Shown: positions 33,214-39,598 of the stretch, in pieces
How the letters are laid out: the number at the start of each line of letters is the position of its first letter
How positions within the stretch are numbered: position 1 is the stretch's first letter
Assembly (NCBI GenBank): GCA_964244295.1
Contig: CAXTIG010000045.1
Coordinates: 1-57,610, forward strand
DNA: 57,610 nt
Source of the DNA: JAJAZB01 sp964244295
Lineage (GTDB): Bacteria > Bacteroidota > Bacteroidia > Cytophagales > Spirosomataceae
Reading direction: 5' to 3'
Program-made: the position numbers and the translations under genes
The notes under the pieces: model-generated
What the model was told of the DNA's origin: nothing
What the model saw: the letters and a program-made list of their open reading frames with translations, nothing else
Database searches by the model: none

Positions 33214-33339
33214 TTACTTTTCAGCCGTTTCCGGCTTTTCAGCCGTTTCGATTTTCTTCGGTTTCTCGGCGGGACGGGTCTTGCCGTAGCTGCCCATGCT
33301 GATTTTCCCGCGTTTGGTTTTGCGATCGCCTTTGCCCAT
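33214..33339 (-). CDS. Small ribosomal protein THX (bTHX)
   Basis: This 41-residue basic peptide, MGKGDRKTKRGKISMGSYGKTRP followed by a lysine/glutamate-rich tail, matches the Bacteroidota ribosomal protein THX, which binds the head of the 30S subunit. I chose the ATG before GKGDRKT; the open frame upstream is repeat-derived. The tail repeats AEKPKKIETAEKPETAEK, longer than in most relatives. It has its own terminator. Confidence 0.9.
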   Translation of the reverse strand: MGKGDRKTKRGKISMGSYGKTRPAEKPKKIETAEKPETAEK

Positions 33340-33346
33340 TGGAGTT

Positions 33347-33423
33347 GAGTTTGAAGTTTGAGGGTTTGAAGGTAAGGCAGTCAAACCAGCTTTCAAACCT
33401 TCAAACCCTCAAACTTCAAACTC
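33347..33423. repeat. Fold-back array, perfect 27-bp arms (TTTGAAG / TTTGAGG words)
   Basis: Bases 33347-33373 are the exact reverse complement of 33397-33423, with a 23-base loop. The arms are built of 7-8-base words (GAGTTTGA, AGTTTGA, GGGTTTGA, AGGT). The right arm includes the TGA of the S9 peptidase (33422-33424); the left arm lies eight bases upstream of the THX ATG. Confidence 0.88.
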
Positions 33424-35524
33424 ACTTCCCGCTCACCCCCTCCGCTTTCTTCAACTTCCGCCCCAGAAAATCTGCCGAAGCCTCAAACGCCTCCAGCCAG
33501 TGCCGGTGGGTCAGAAAGCTGTGGACTTCGTCGGGAAACACGAGTTGCTCAGTTTCCACCTTGCGCTTGCGCAGTTCGCGGACGAGTTGGATGGTCTGGT
33601 AAAAATTCACGTTTCGGTCGTCGTCGCCGTGGATGACCAGCACCGGCGAGCGCCAGCCGTCGAGGTAGTGCATCGGCGAGGAAAGCAGGGCGATGCGGGC
33701 CGCTTCGGGGTGTTCGAGCGGGTTGTAGCCGGGCTGGAAGTTTTTGATGCTTTGGTTTTTGTCGTGAACGCCGTGGATGTCCACCCCCGCCGCGAACAGG
33801 TCGGAGGCCCGCGCCAGGCCCAGGGCGGTGAGGTAGCCACCGTAGGACCCGCCCCACAGCCCGATGGCGTCGGCACGTACGTCGGGGCGGCTTTTCAGGT
33901 ACAGCCCCGCGCCGAGCACGTCGGCGAATTCACTCGCGCCGTCGGCCCCGTAGTGAATCGCTTCCCGGAAATTCAGCCCGTAACCCACGCCGCTGCGGTA
34001 ATTGACCGACAGCACCACGTAGCCCTGGCTCGCCAGAAATTGGTTGAAGGCGTAGGCGTTGTGGTAGTAGCTGCCGTAGTGAAAACCCAGCAGCATTTGC
34101 CGCCGTGAGCCGCCGTGGAAGAAAATAACCGCCGGGTGGCGCTGCCCCTTCGCGCTCGTTTTCGGCAAAAACAACTGCGCCGGAATCGGCATCCCGTCGG
34201 AGGCGGTAATTGTGACCGCTTCGGGTTCAACCAACGCCTCGAAGCCCGCCGGAACCGGGCCGATTTCCTTCGTCGTTTTCCCAACGAACACGGCGGGTTG
34301 CGCGGGTCGTTTCGCACCCGAATGCAGAAAACCGAGGCTGCCGTCGGAAAGCAGAGCCGGGTTCCACTCGATGCCCGTGCCGGGGCTGAGGAGTTCGGGT
34401 TTGCCGCCGCTGACGGGCAGTCGCCAGAGGTGGCGGCGGTCGATATCGCCCTGGTTGGAGTTGAAAAACAAGGTTTTGCGGTCAGCGGAAACCGTCAGGT
34501 ATTCCACCTCGAACGCTCCAGGCGTGAGCAGGGTGGCCGCGCCGCCCGCGACCGGAACGGCGTAGAGATGCGTCCAGCCGTCTTTTTCCCAGGGGAAAAT
34601 CAGCCGGTCGTCGGCGGTCCAGACGAGTTGGTTGTCGGCGACGAGTTCGTGAAAAGCACTACCCGGCCCGGCCTCCGCCTGCCAGACTTGCTTCGCTTTG
34701 CCCGTGGCAGCCTCGGCCACCCAAATGCTCCAGGGTTGGGCTTCGCGTTGGGGCGTGAAAATAATCGGCTCCCCGGCGGGAATCCGCAAAAACGCCAGGC
34801 GCTGCCCATCCGGTGACCAGACTGGTTCGGCGTCGGAATCGACGCTCGGCTGCATGAATTTCAGCGAGCGGGTAGCAAAATCGTACACGCCCACGAAGGC
34901 GTGGTCGCCCCGGTTGCTGACGAAGGCCAGCTTCGCCCCGTCGGGCGACCAGCGCAGGGCCGAAGCCCCGCCCCGAACCTGGAACAGTGGGCGCTCCTTG
35001 CCCTCGCCCGCCACCGCCCGGATGTACACCTGCCCCCGCCCGATGAGCACGAGGCTATCGCCCTTCGGCGACACGGTGGGCGCGGTGCCCAGCGTGAGGC
35101 GCTGGGCCGGTGCGCCATTCACCGACACGCTCCAAATGGCCCGTTCGGCCCCGGCGGGGTGGCTGGTGGGGTTCGGGATTTCGCCCGCCCGGTTGGCGGC
35201 TCCGCCCCGGCAGAAAAATAAGGTTTGCCCGTCGGGCGTCCATTCCAGTTGGGTGAGTTCCTGGCCGTCGTCTTCGGTGAAGGCGGTGAGTTTTTTCGGC
35301 GTAAACTCCGGGGACTGGGCTACCATCACGTTACGCAGACCGCGCTCGGCTTGCACCCAGGCCACCCGATTGCCCGCCGGGGCGGCGGTCAGTTCGGTGG
35401 GGAAGGGGGCGGCGAGGAGGTTGTCGAGGGAGAGCGGGGTTTGCTGGGCGAGGGCAGGAAGGACGGGAAGGAGTAGGAGGAAAAGTAGGTATTTTTTGAC
35501 TGCGTCGAATTGGAGCGATTTCAT
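33422..35524 (-). CDS. S9 family serine peptidase (prolyl oligopeptidase/DPP-like), exported
   Basis: This 700-residue protein has a signal peptide (LLFLLLLPVLPALAQQ, ending about residue 27), a beta-propeller of about 400 residues with TolB-like strands (LRWSPDGAKLAFVSNRGDHA, AEPVWSPDGQRLAFLR) and a C-terminal alpha/beta hydrolase domain. The catalytic triad is visible: Ser in LWGGSYGGYL, Asp in IHGDDDRNVNF and His in PDEVHSFL. It should cleave short peptides in the periplasm. CCCCTTCCC precedes the ATG. GC-rich and chromosomal in character. Confidence 0.93.
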   Translation of the reverse strand: MKSLQFDAVKKYLLFLLLLPVLPALAQQTPLSLDNLLAAPFPTELTAAPAGNRVAWVQAERGLRNVMVAQSPEFTPKKLTAFTEDDGQELTQLEWTPDGQTLFFCRGGAANRAGEIPNPTSHPAGAERAIWSVSVNGAPAQRLTLGTAPTVSPKGDSLVLIGRGQVYIRAVAGEGKERPLFQVRGGASALRWSPDGAKLAFVSNRGDHAFVGVYDFATRSLKFMQPSVDSDAEPVWSPDGQRLAFLRIPAGEPIIFTPQREAQPWSIWVAEAATGKAKQVWQAEAGPGSAFHELVADNQLVWTADDRLIFPWEKDGWTHLYAVPVAGGAATLLTPGAFEVEYLTVSADRKTLFFNSNQGDIDRRHLWRLPVSGGKPELLSPGTGIEWNPALLSDGSLGFLHSGAKRPAQPAVFVGKTTKEIGPVPAGFEALVEPEAVTITASDGMPIPAQLFLPKTSAKGQRHPAVIFFHGGSRRQMLLGFHYGSYYHNAYAFNQFLASQGYVVLSVNYRSGVGYGLNFREAIHYGADGASEFADVLGAGLYLKSRPDVRADAIGLWGGSYGGYLTALGLARASDLFAAGVDIHGVHDKNQSIKNFQPGYNPLEHPEAARIALLSSPMHYLDGWRSPVLVIHGDDDRNVNFYQTIQLVRELRKRKVETEQLVFPDEVHSFLTHRHWLEAFEASADFLGRKLKKAEGVSGK

Positions 35525-35579
35525 GGGAAGGGGGTGGGGGACAGTAGGTTCAGAAGCTAAGTTGAGGATTGAGGGGCAA

Positions 35580-35614
35580 AAAAAGAAGCGCGGCTGGGGG
35601 CGGCGCTTCTTTTT
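35580..35614. terminator. Intrinsic terminator, 12-bp stem, works both ways
   Basis: AAAAAGAAGCGC (35580-35591) pairs exactly with GCGCTTCTTTTT (35603-35614). It lies ten bases after the stop of the AT-rich hypothetical gene (minus strand) and upstream of the S9 peptidase, so it probably isolates the accessory island from the peptidase gene. Confidence 0.85.
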
Positions 35615-35624
35615 GGAATAGTGG

Positions 35625-37562
35625 TTATATCTGTTCGTAAATGATAAGTTCAGTAGCTGTCCTCTGGGTTAAGTATTTCTCGGAATGTAATGCTATGTTG
35701 CCCTCTACTTGCTGAAACGATAAATTATTAAAATCTCTATCCCATAAAAGTAGCAATTTGCTATCATGAATCTCCGTCAGAAAAATATCTCCATCTTCAA
35801 AAAAAATAATATTTGAAATTACATTTGCTCTGTTCTTAAGAAATATTTGCCCTTCTAACTCTATAAATTCGGGCTTTGCGATTTTATGAGACATCTGGTA
35901 AGTTTTGAAGTATTCTATTGAGTCAAATTTCGGTAAAAGTTCGATTCTCTCTAATTTAGGTAAAGTCCAAGCGACATATTTGCCATGATAAGCACCGCCT
36001 ACGATATATTTGCTATCTGGTGAAAACGCTGCAATATCCATTCCGAAATTATTTTCTATGTCATTGTACATGATTTCTTTATAACCTTTGACATACGTGG
36101 GATGAGCCCAAAGCGTAGCTTTTTTATTTTTATTCAAATCAAAATACTGCGATTTTGTCGAATAAAAATAGCAAACCATATGTTCGAGTGACTTCGAGAA
36201 ACTACACAAATGATTTGATTTACTGTACTCGTATGTATTGATAATCTGACCTTTGAAATCCAATATAACTATAATAGAATCGCCCCTTTTAGAAATTATC
36301 CATTCTTTGTTTGTGATAATTTTAAAACAATCACCTTGCTCAATAACTAAAGAGCTTTCAAGTTTCTTGTCTAATGAATAAATTAATAAATTGTTCTCGT
36401 AGAGAATAATGTATTTTTGTCTTTGACTTGAGAAAGCGATGTCTTTAATTATATTGATACTTAATTTCCCGTTTTTTGGAGTTGGAATTTTCAGATCAAA
36501 TTCAATCAATTCATTTTGAGAGGTTAGAATAGAGTTGTTTATATAAAACTCATTTGTCTCAGGGATGATACCTGAGTTTGAAAAATAAAAGTATCCGTTT
36601 TTAGTTTTGTTATCAATTTCTTTTTCAAAGAGAATCTCACCCTTTGAATTAACTTTAATGATTTTGTTGTCATTTATCAGAAAAAAAACTTCGCCGTGTG
36701 AGTTGATATAAAATTCCTTTATCTCAAACATTGAAATATCAAGTCTCAAGCATTCAATAAACTTGGTTTTCAACGAGAAGTGAAATTTCTCCCCTTTAGA
36801 TGGAGTTACTTCTATTGAACGATTGAACGGATTTGTATAACTTATCTGGGCTACTGATTGAGCAGCCTGAATGAATTTATTAAAGCGCTCAATGTATAAA
36901 TTGGCTTCTCGAGCAGAGGTCTTTTGTTTTTGTTCTATTTCTTCGAGATAGTAATGGTATGTTTTAGTTAATTGAATCTTAGCTAAATCAATATATCCTC
37001 CATAAAATAATAAAAATGTATGCTCCAATGGGTATTTTCTGCTTTCAAATAGTTTAATTATGTCGGATTTTTTAAGCAAATCTGATACGTAATCAGGAAT
37101 TATGGTCATTAATTCATTAAATGAAATTACGTTTAATGGATTTTGATTTCCATTCGTTAATGCAAGGGTGACATTTTTCTTGAATTTCTGAGCAGCAGTT
37201 GGATTGTAGAAATTTTCTAAATCAAAATCGTCAAGTGATAATTCAATTTGAGAAATTATAGGTTCTGAATTAGCTAAAGGCTGAGAGCCTTCGCCAATCT
37301 TTTTAATGTACCATTTTTCGAAATCCGGGATTTTTATACTCGATGAAATAGTAAAAAGTAAAAACAATTGATCTGTGCGTTCGTCAAATCTCAGGGGTGA
37401 ATGAGGATAACGTAAATAAATTATTTGATTATAATCGTTATCTTGCCGTAAAAAATACTGCTTAGATTTTAAATACTTGAATTTGTACTTCACTAATTCA
37501 ATCTCTAGTAAACCAGCTACCTTGTTATAAACTAAATCCTTAATTTTGCTTTCTTTGATCAT
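35625..37562 (-). CDS. Large AT-rich protein of unknown function, possible beta-propeller C-terminus
   Basis: The 645-residue frame begins MIKESKIKDLVYNKVAGLLEIELVKYKFKYL. The first about 100 residues, with KSKQYFLRQDNDYNQIIYLRY, vaguely resemble DUF4304-type proteins. The C-terminal about 350 residues have repeating strands (EVFFLINDNKIIKVNSKGEILFEKE, IAAFSPDSKYIVGGAYHGKYVAWTL) that suggest a beta-propeller. There is no signal peptide. The base composition is far lower in GC than all neighbours, so the gene was probably acquired horizontally. It is the last gene of a minus-strand island of toxin-antitoxin remnants. I moved the start to ATG 37562 because the upstream frame is repeat-derived. 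I cannot assign a function. Confidence 0.65.
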   Translation of the reverse strand: MIKESKIKDLVYNKVAGLLEIELVKYKFKYLKSKQYFLRQDNDYNQIIYLRYPHSPLRFDERTDQLFLLFTISSSIKIPDFEKWYIKKIGEGSQPLANSEPIISQIELSLDDFDLENFYNPTAAQKFKKNVTLALTNGNQNPLNVISFNELMTIIPDYVSDLLKKSDIIKLFESRKYPLEHTFLLFYGGYIDLAKIQLTKTYHYYLEEIEQKQKTSAREANLYIERFNKFIQAAQSVAQISYTNPFNRSIEVTPSKGEKFHFSLKTKFIECLRLDISMFEIKEFYINSHGEVFFLINDNKIIKVNSKGEILFEKEIDNKTKNGYFYFSNSGIIPETNEFYINNSILTSQNELIEFDLKIPTPKNGKLSINIIKDIAFSSQRQKYIILYENNLLIYSLDKKLESSLVIEQGDCFKIITNKEWIISKRGDSIIVILDFKGQIINTYEYSKSNHLCSFSKSLEHMVCYFYSTKSQYFDLNKNKKATLWAHPTYVKGYKEIMYNDIENNFGMDIAAFSPDSKYIVGGAYHGKYVAWTLPKLERIELLPKFDSIEYFKTYQMSHKIAKPEFIELEGQIFLKNRANVISNIIFFEDGDIFLTEIHDSKLLLLWDRDFNNLSFQQVEGNIALHSEKYLTQRTATELIIYEQI

Positions 37563-37625
37563 GGAATATAAAAATAAATTTCTGATTTGAAATATAAATC
37601 TCCGTAACAGTTGTTCTACCGTCTC

Positions 37626-37691
37626 AGTCGGTGTCCTCACCTGACACTTAGCTACCCAAGCCTGTTTCGGTCGGTGTCATCGCCGACCGAA
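37626..37691. repeat. TCGGTGTC repeat pair with palindrome at the HicB 3' end
   Basis: TTCGGTCGG (37666-37674) pairs with CCGACCGAA (37683-37691), and a second AGTCGGTGTC copy lies at 37625-37634. The palindrome encodes the end of the HicB-like protein. A looser relative (CCGGTCGGTG ... ACCGGG) lies near 38638-38662. Confidence 0.55.
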
Positions 37692-37858
37692 GGCACCGCA
37701 AATGAAAGCGTTTCCAGGTACAATTCAATCGCCTCACGGATGTTAGCGTTGGCCTCTTCGAAGGATTCACCCTGGGAGTGGCAACCCTTCAATTGCGGGC
37801 AGTAAGCGAAATAGCCGTGTTCGTCTTTCTCAAAGATTACGTTGACGTGGTATTTCAT
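37652..37858 (-). CDS. HicB-like antitoxin, orphan
   Basis: This 68-residue protein starts MKYHVNVIFEKDEHGYFAYCPQLKGCHSQGESFEEANANIREAIELYLE, the partial RNase H-like fold of HicB. The C-terminal DNA-binding domain of long HicB forms is absent. No HicA-like toxin (short, with a GSHH-type motif) is found on either side. The last about 15 residues come from the dispersed TCGGTGTC palindrome, so the original end was probably changed. It may be a solitary survivor of a HicAB module or act as a stand-alone protein. Confidence 0.8.
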   Translation of the reverse strand: MKYHVNVIFEKDEHGYFAYCPQLKGCHSQGESFEEANANIREAIELYLETLSFAVPSVGDDTDRNRLG

Positions 37859-37878
37859 ACGTTTACTGGTTTTAAATT

Positions 37879-38366
37879 CTACTCTTCTCCCACACTCCGT
37901 AGAAACTCTGTAACCAAGTCTTGAGAAAGACGAAACTTCAATTCAGTTTGCAGACGTTCAATCGCCGGTTTTACAACCGCGATGAGATTAGCTTGTTTAG
38001 CCTGGCGAAAAATACCCAGGGTACCAATCGGTGTCAAGCCCATTTCCACGGCAACGCGACGGCCTTCCCTTTCATCAATCAGCACCGATTTAGCCCCCAA
38101 TTCCTCGCCAGAATGAGGGCCTCTGCTTCGCCTAAATCAAGGCAGGAAAGCAGTCGTCGAACCTGCTCGGAGCGACTAATCGCATGGGTGCGTAACCACG
38201 AAGCCTCCAGAAGTACTTCAGCATTTGGGTAGAACCAGCGCAACTGTTGAAGTTCAACAAACACCGCATTAGGAACGATAACTTTCCCAAACAAAACAGG
38301 CAATACGTCGAGCCGGTCGAGTTCTAAAAACGCGACCAACGGCTAAGTATCGCTAATGATTATCAT
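37879..38366 (-). pseudogene. DUF3368 (PIN-like) toxin gene with a nonsense codon and a frameshift
   Basis: From ATG at 38366 the frame reads MIIISDT, then TAG (38343-38345) where the family has SDTSPL, then continues PLVAFLELDRLDVLPVLFGKVIVPNAVFVEL. It stays open to LDLGEAEALILAR, where loss of one G (AGGGAA to AGGAA, near 38101-38105) shifts to another frame that continues ELGAKSVLIDEREGRRVAVEMGLTPIGTLGIF and ends at 37879. Both pieces are good DUF3368 sequence, so the gene carried two inactivating changes. DUF3368 proteins are PIN-like toxins paired with UPF0175 antitoxins, exactly the gene upstream. A sequencing error could explain one lesion but hardly both. Confidence 0.88.
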
Positions 38367-38610
38367 GAGCAGGAAAAAGACGGTCTAACGTTTTCAGATC
38401 GTCTTCGTAATCTTCCACACCATACCCGTAATCCATCGAAATACCCCGCTCGCGCAGCAAAAAGTGAAACTCAGTTTTGCTTAGCCCCGCGAGGCGAATG
38501 GCCGACAGCAAGCTGATTTTCTGTTGCTGATACAGCCCAATAGATAGTTCCCGAAGCACTTCGGCTTTTGAGGTTCCTTCGAGCAGTTCGTTTTCAATCG
38601 TCAGTTCCAT
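38353..38610 (-). CDS. UPF0175 family antitoxin
   Basis: This 85-residue protein, MELTIENELLEGTSKAEVLRELSIGLYQQQKISLLSAIRLAGLSKTEFHFLLRERGI, has the helix-turn-helix-like layout of UPF0175 proteins, the usual partners of DUF3368 toxins. Its stop overlaps the start of the toxin pseudogene by 14 bases, so the two were translationally coupled. The reading frame is intact although the toxin is broken. Confidence 0.85.
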   Translation of the reverse strand: MELTIENELLEGTSKAEVLRELSIGLYQQQKISLLSAIRLAGLSKTEFHFLLRERGISMDYGYGVEDYEDDLKTLDRLFPAHDNH

Positions 38611-38669
38611 GGTATGGAAAGTCTTTTTGCTTCGGCTCCGGTCGGTGAAGATACTAACCGGGCTTAAAC

Positions 38670-39071
38670 TTAACTTATCAAGGTCAATTCGTGCGGATTT
38701 TGAATCTGAAGTCCTGCGATATTTTTAAAATCGTCCCTGTTGCGCGTCAACAAGGTAAAGTCCTGGACGAGCGCAGTGGCAGCAATAATGGCGTCTCCCA
38801 ACTTTAGTTTTCGATAGGTTTTCCGCAGGATGATGGTTTGCTGGGCAACGCGGTCATCCACGTAAAACATACGGGCTGTGTTTAGAAATGCTTCCAGCTT
38901 TTGCATTCCCTCTGGAGTACCGTTGAAGCCCAGCACCTCAATTCGCGCCACGATGGAAACGTTTAACTCCGCGTTGACGAGGGCATCCACCGCTAATGCC
39001 GCTGGCTGGGGCAAGTACTCACCCACGTAATCAATGACGGCGTTTGAATCCATCAAATAGCGCGGTCCCAT
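38670..39071 (-). CDS. PIN-domain toxin, VapC-like
   Basis: This 133-residue PIN nuclease has the acidic catalytic set: D8 in MDSNAVIDYV, E near residue 44 in RIEVLG, D near 93 in KLGDAIIAATAL and D near 112 in LTRNRDDF. It should cleave RNA, often tRNA or rRNA, when free of antitoxin. Start ATG 39071 gives a 19-base overlap with the antitoxin gene; the second ATG (39053) overlaps its stop as TGATG. Reading frame intact. Confidence 0.88.
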   Translation of the reverse strand: MGPRYLMDSNAVIDYVGEYLPQPAALAVDALVNAELNVSIVARIEVLGFNGTPEGMQKLEAFLNTARMFYVDDRVAQQTIILRKTYRKLKLGDAIIAATALVQDFTLLTRNRDDFKNIAGLQIQNPHELTLIS

Positions 39072-39367
39072 TCCTGGCGTGCTTGTTCAACGTGTTGACG
39101 AAGTTCCTGAGCCATTTCTTTGGAAATAGAACCCCGAAAATCGGAACGCTTCACCGGCTGACTGGTTGGCTCCGTCCTCCCGACGGATTCGAACGAAATA
39201 GCATCTTCGGGAATAGCCAGTTTTTCGAGTAAATCCGCAATCTTCTCGCCCGGCTTCGCGATGCTATTCGGTTCATCTCGTTCTACCTTCACTTTCGCCC
39301 GCACCAGTTTGGCTACCTCGCGGAAGGCGGGCAGGTACTGTTCCTCGGTGTCGATGATGATGCGCAT
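39053..39367 (-). CDS. Probable antitoxin of the VapC-like toxin
   Basis: This 104-residue acidic protein begins MRIIIDTEEQYLPAFREVAKLVRAKVKVER and ends with a helical tail (AQELRQHVEQARQEWDRAI) that would wrap a toxin. I do not see a classical AbrB or RHH DNA-binding domain, but position, size and overlap with the PIN gene fit an antitoxin. I chose the ATG before RIIIDT; the extra upstream residues are not conserved-looking. Confidence 0.72.
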   Translation of the reverse strand: MRIIIDTEEQYLPAFREVAKLVRAKVKVERDEPNSIAKPGEKIADLLEKLAIPEDAISFESVGRTEPTSQPVKRSDFRGSISKEMAQELRQHVEQARQEWDRAI

Positions 39368-39390
39368 AACCGGTCTTTTCGCGAAAGCTA

Positions 39391-39429
39391 CAAAAAAAGA
39401 GGATTGGCGCTTAACCAATACTCTTTTTT
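39391..39429 (-). terminator. Intrinsic terminator downstream of the ABC-F gene
   Basis: AAAAAAGAGGATTGG pairs with CCAATACTCTTTTTT with one mismatch and a seven-base loop. On the minus strand a T7 run follows. It lies between the ABC-F gene and the antitoxin gene, both on the minus strand, and separates the toxin-antitoxin island from ABC-F transcription. Confidence 0.75.
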
Positions 39430-39439
39430 GCGTGGGGAG

Positions 39440-39562
39440 GTCACCCTGAGCGGAGTCGAAGGGTGTGCGGTGGGTACCGGAGTCGGCCCTCGCGCACCCT
39501 TCGACTCGTGCGGAGGGCCAGCGCTAACCAGCCGCACACCCTTCGACTCCGCTCAGGGTGAC
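39440..39562. repeat. Palindrome with perfect 31-bp arms (TCACCCTGAGCGGAGTCGAAGG family)
   Basis: Bases 39440-39470 are the exact reverse complement of 39532-39562. The loop carries a nested hairpin (GGCCCTC ... GAGGGCC) that encloses a third CACCCTTCGACTC copy. Related fragments occur at 27302 (GTCACGCTGAGCGAAGTCGA) and 55888 (TCATCCTGAGCGAAACGG). Elements of this sequence type are dispersed in many bacterial genomes, from general knowledge. Confidence 0.85.
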
Positions 39563-39598
39563 TGCCTCCGCTTGCGTTGACACCCCGGCTTTTTTCAA

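Noticed and set aside
38343..38345. TAG in the DUF3368 gene as a recoded codon
   Set aside because: A second lesion in the same gene and normal use of TAG as a stop elsewhere (for example ung, pyrE) make simple decay the better explanation.
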